Source: Glebionis coronaria
Lineage: Eukaryota; Streptophyta; Magnoliopsida; Asterales; Asteraceae
NCBI GenBank assembly: GCA_025667525.1
Contig: CM046880.1
Location: forward strand, 595,113,895-595,177,894
Reading direction: 5' to 3'
DNA length: 64,000 nucleotides
Shown: piece after piece, positions 62,618 through 64,000 of the stretch
Layout of the letters: the number at the start of each line of letters is the position of its first letter
Numbering within the stretch: the first letter of the stretch is position 1
Position numbers and translations under genes: made by a program
The notes under the pieces: model-generated
Databases searched by the model: none
Told to the model about the DNA's origin: nothing
The model's input: the letters and a program-made list of their open reading frames with translations, nothing else

Positions 62618-63153
62618 TGTTGGGAATAAAATATGGGTCAGTTCACTAGACGCTGATAAGAAGACTTCAAGCGCTGATAGGAAGACATTGGACGCTGACA
62701 GCCAAGCGTTGACATTGAAGAAGTCAACGCTGATAGCCTTGAAGATTAACACTGATGGAATATATCTTCATACAAATCTTTTTGTTTATTTGTTTCTTTA
62801 TTTGTGTATGGTAAAGATAAGCTCGACATTGTATTTTCTATTATTATCTTTACCTAGAATAGTTGATTCGTAGCTTATTGTACAAGACTTCTTATTCTAT
62901 AAAAGAAGATCTTTTAGGTTAAAGTTGATTATCAGTTTTCATAAGTTTTCACAAGTTAAACCTCTTTCATTGTAATCAAGTTTGTTTATTCTAATACAAG
63001 TGAAAGTTTGTTTAACATCTTTGTGTTTTAGATCAAGTGTTAATTCCGCATAACACTTAGTTACTTTATTCATAAGCAAAGGTTTCTCTACGTGTAGTAC
63101 TTGATCTAATCTCGTATACACAAAGCTTAATCGATCTAAGTTTGGGATCAACA
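62618..63153 (+). repeat. LTR, second copy (3' LTR, 536 bp)
   Basis: Same length and ends (TGTTGG...ATCAACA) as the first LTR, with four differences. Satellite begins at the next base. The LTR end GATCAACA followed by ATCAAG gives a clean terminus, so this side looks like the original integration edge. The five bases after it (ATCAA) are the only candidate for a target duplication, and their partner is missing on the left. Confidence 0.95.
62898..62905 (+). promoter_or_regulatory. TATA box of LTR promoter (3' LTR)
   Basis: TATAAAAG at the same LTR position as in the first copy. A transcript starting here would run out into the satellite at 63154 and beyond. Confidence 0.6.
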
Positions 63154-64000
63154 ATCAAGAAATAGAGTACCAAACACAATCGCTAACATACAAAAACAAA
63201 TTTATATTGAAATTATCTGAAAACGTGGGTTGCAATAAAATGGTCATAACATGTGATACATGACTCCGTTTCAAGACAACAACTAAGAAAATGGATGCTT
63301 GAAAAAAGGAGTACTTTTATCCAGGCAAGCATTGGTCAAAAGCAACTAAACCCGATCAAAAACTGATAAAAACCTACCAAGAACAGCTAAAAGTGCCGTA
63401 ACCGGCTCAAATCATCCAAACCTAAGAAAAAACCTCTAAAATTATTTCCAGTCCATATAGACCACATAGAGGCAAAATGTATTTGCCCGGATTCTTGTTG
63501 GATAAAACACATCTATATGTTTGCTCTGTTTAGTTTTGGTTGTGTTTTATTGGTGTAAAAGTTGGTCAGCTAGTATTTGAGGTAGTTGTGAATGTAGTAG
63601 AAAAAGAGCATCTCGACGGCACATTATAGTATAAAGGTCAAGACATGAGTGTGCTCTAACAACACGTCATGTTATTTGACCTAAAAATGATATTGTTTAA
63701 CCTTGGGAAGCCTACATAGGTGAATAATATGCAAAAGAAGGACAAGTATTTTTTGACATTTCATGTAGGATCAACTTGCTTATGTATTATATGACTCTGA
63801 AATATTTGATTCCATGTTTTATTCTATTAAAATTGAGAGCTATCAAGAAATAGAGTACCAAACACAATCGCTAACATACAAAAACAAATTTATATTGAAA
63901 TTATCTGAAAACGTGGGTTGCAATAAAATGGTCATAACATGTGATACATGACTCCGTTTCAAGACCACAACTAAGAAAATGGATGCTTGAAAAAAGGAGT
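63154..64000 (+). repeat. Satellite array resumes (partial unit, then unit from 63708)
   Basis: Starts at unit position 135 (ATCAAGAAATAGAG) and reaches the next unit start at 63708; the window ends within that unit. 63154-63707 matches 56969-57522 at a constant shift of 6185 bp and shares its private changes GACAACAACT, AAGCAACTAAACC, AAAAGTGCCG and AGTAGAAAAAGAGC, differing at one place I could see (ATCTGAAAACG against ATCTAAAAACG). The unit from 63708 has TTGAGAGC, ACTCCG and CAACTAAG, so it is not a copy of the interrupted unit at 57523. Confidence 0.95.

Larger units (their letters stand above)
58069..63153 (+). mobile_element. Ty1/copia LTR retrotransposon, pol-deleted, remnant of a tandem element
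   Basis: Order: 3' fragment of an internal region (58069-58548), LTR (58549-59084), internal region (59085-62617), LTR (62618-63153). LTRs begin TGTTGGGAAT and end GGGATCAACA. A tRNA-iMet primer site and polypurine tracts are in the right places. The Gag has a copia-type N-terminal region and CCHC knuckles. No protease, integrase, reverse transcriptase or RNase H sequence is present; the LTR-to-LTR unit is only 4605 bp. The first 480 bp duplicate 62138-62617 with one difference, so a second element once lay to the left and shared the middle LTR. No target-site duplication flanks the element. Confidence 0.93.

Noticed and set aside
63154..63158. ATCAA as a 5-bp target-site duplication
   Set aside because: The matching copy is absent on the left, where the first LTR is preceded by internal element sequence and the element edge by filler.

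Overview
The window is almost entirely tandem satellite DNA from a plant nuclear genome. From 1 to 58060, and again from 63154 to 64000, an AT-rich monomer of about 690 bp repeats head to tail on one strand: 83 complete monomers plus one cut by an insertion on the left, and one partial and one cut by the window edge on the right. Both window ends lie inside satellite, so the array continues on both sides. No protein-coding gene is visible in the satellite. The plant assignment rests on the inserted element: a Ty1/copia LTR retrotransposon with an initiator-methionine tRNA primer site and a long Gag with two CCHC zinc knuckles. From memory this Gag layout resembles copia families common in Asteraceae and other asterids, so a eudicot is likely, but species and family cannot be fixed from sequence alone.

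Array layout. Monomers fall into two main length classes, 688 and 693 bp, which differ by a 5-bp replacement near monomer position 510; the longer form carries a perfect 12-bp-arm palindrome. The outer parts (about 1-13.9 kb and 50.6-58.1 kb, plus the stretch after 63.1 kb) are mostly one subfamily (TGTATT form near position 85, many 688-bp units). The middle (about 13.9-50.6 kb) is a second subfamily (TTTATT form, nearly all 693 bp). Multi-monomer duplications are layered on this: dimers at 2073-4832; a trimer at 12462-16703 carrying a 735-bp monomer with an inverted internal fragment; near-identical neighbours at 16011-18089 and 45108-46491; and a 12-monomer block of about 8.31 kb present twice in tandem (20863-29174 and 29175-37485), recognisable by many shared private changes.

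The interruption (58061-63153) is a damaged copia element on the + strand: a 3' piece of a first internal region (58069-58548), a 536-bp LTR, primer binding site, a leader with telo-box-like repeats, gag (stop codon and frameshift), a C-terminal pol-extension ORF, polypurine tract, and a second 536-bp LTR. Protease, integrase, reverse transcriptase and RNase H are absent, so it could only have moved with help in trans. The order internal-LTR-internal-LTR indicates the remnant of a tandem element. Its left edge joins satellite through a 10-bp filler copied from nearby satellite. Its right edge resumes satellite at a different monomer phase, in a near-copy of the monomer that lies just left of the interrupted one, so insertion was followed by duplication and deletion.

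Nothing here looks like a gene system working together. The points of interest are the satellite's secondary-structure elements, its higher-order organisation, the fold-back inverted monomers, and the repair history around the retroelement.
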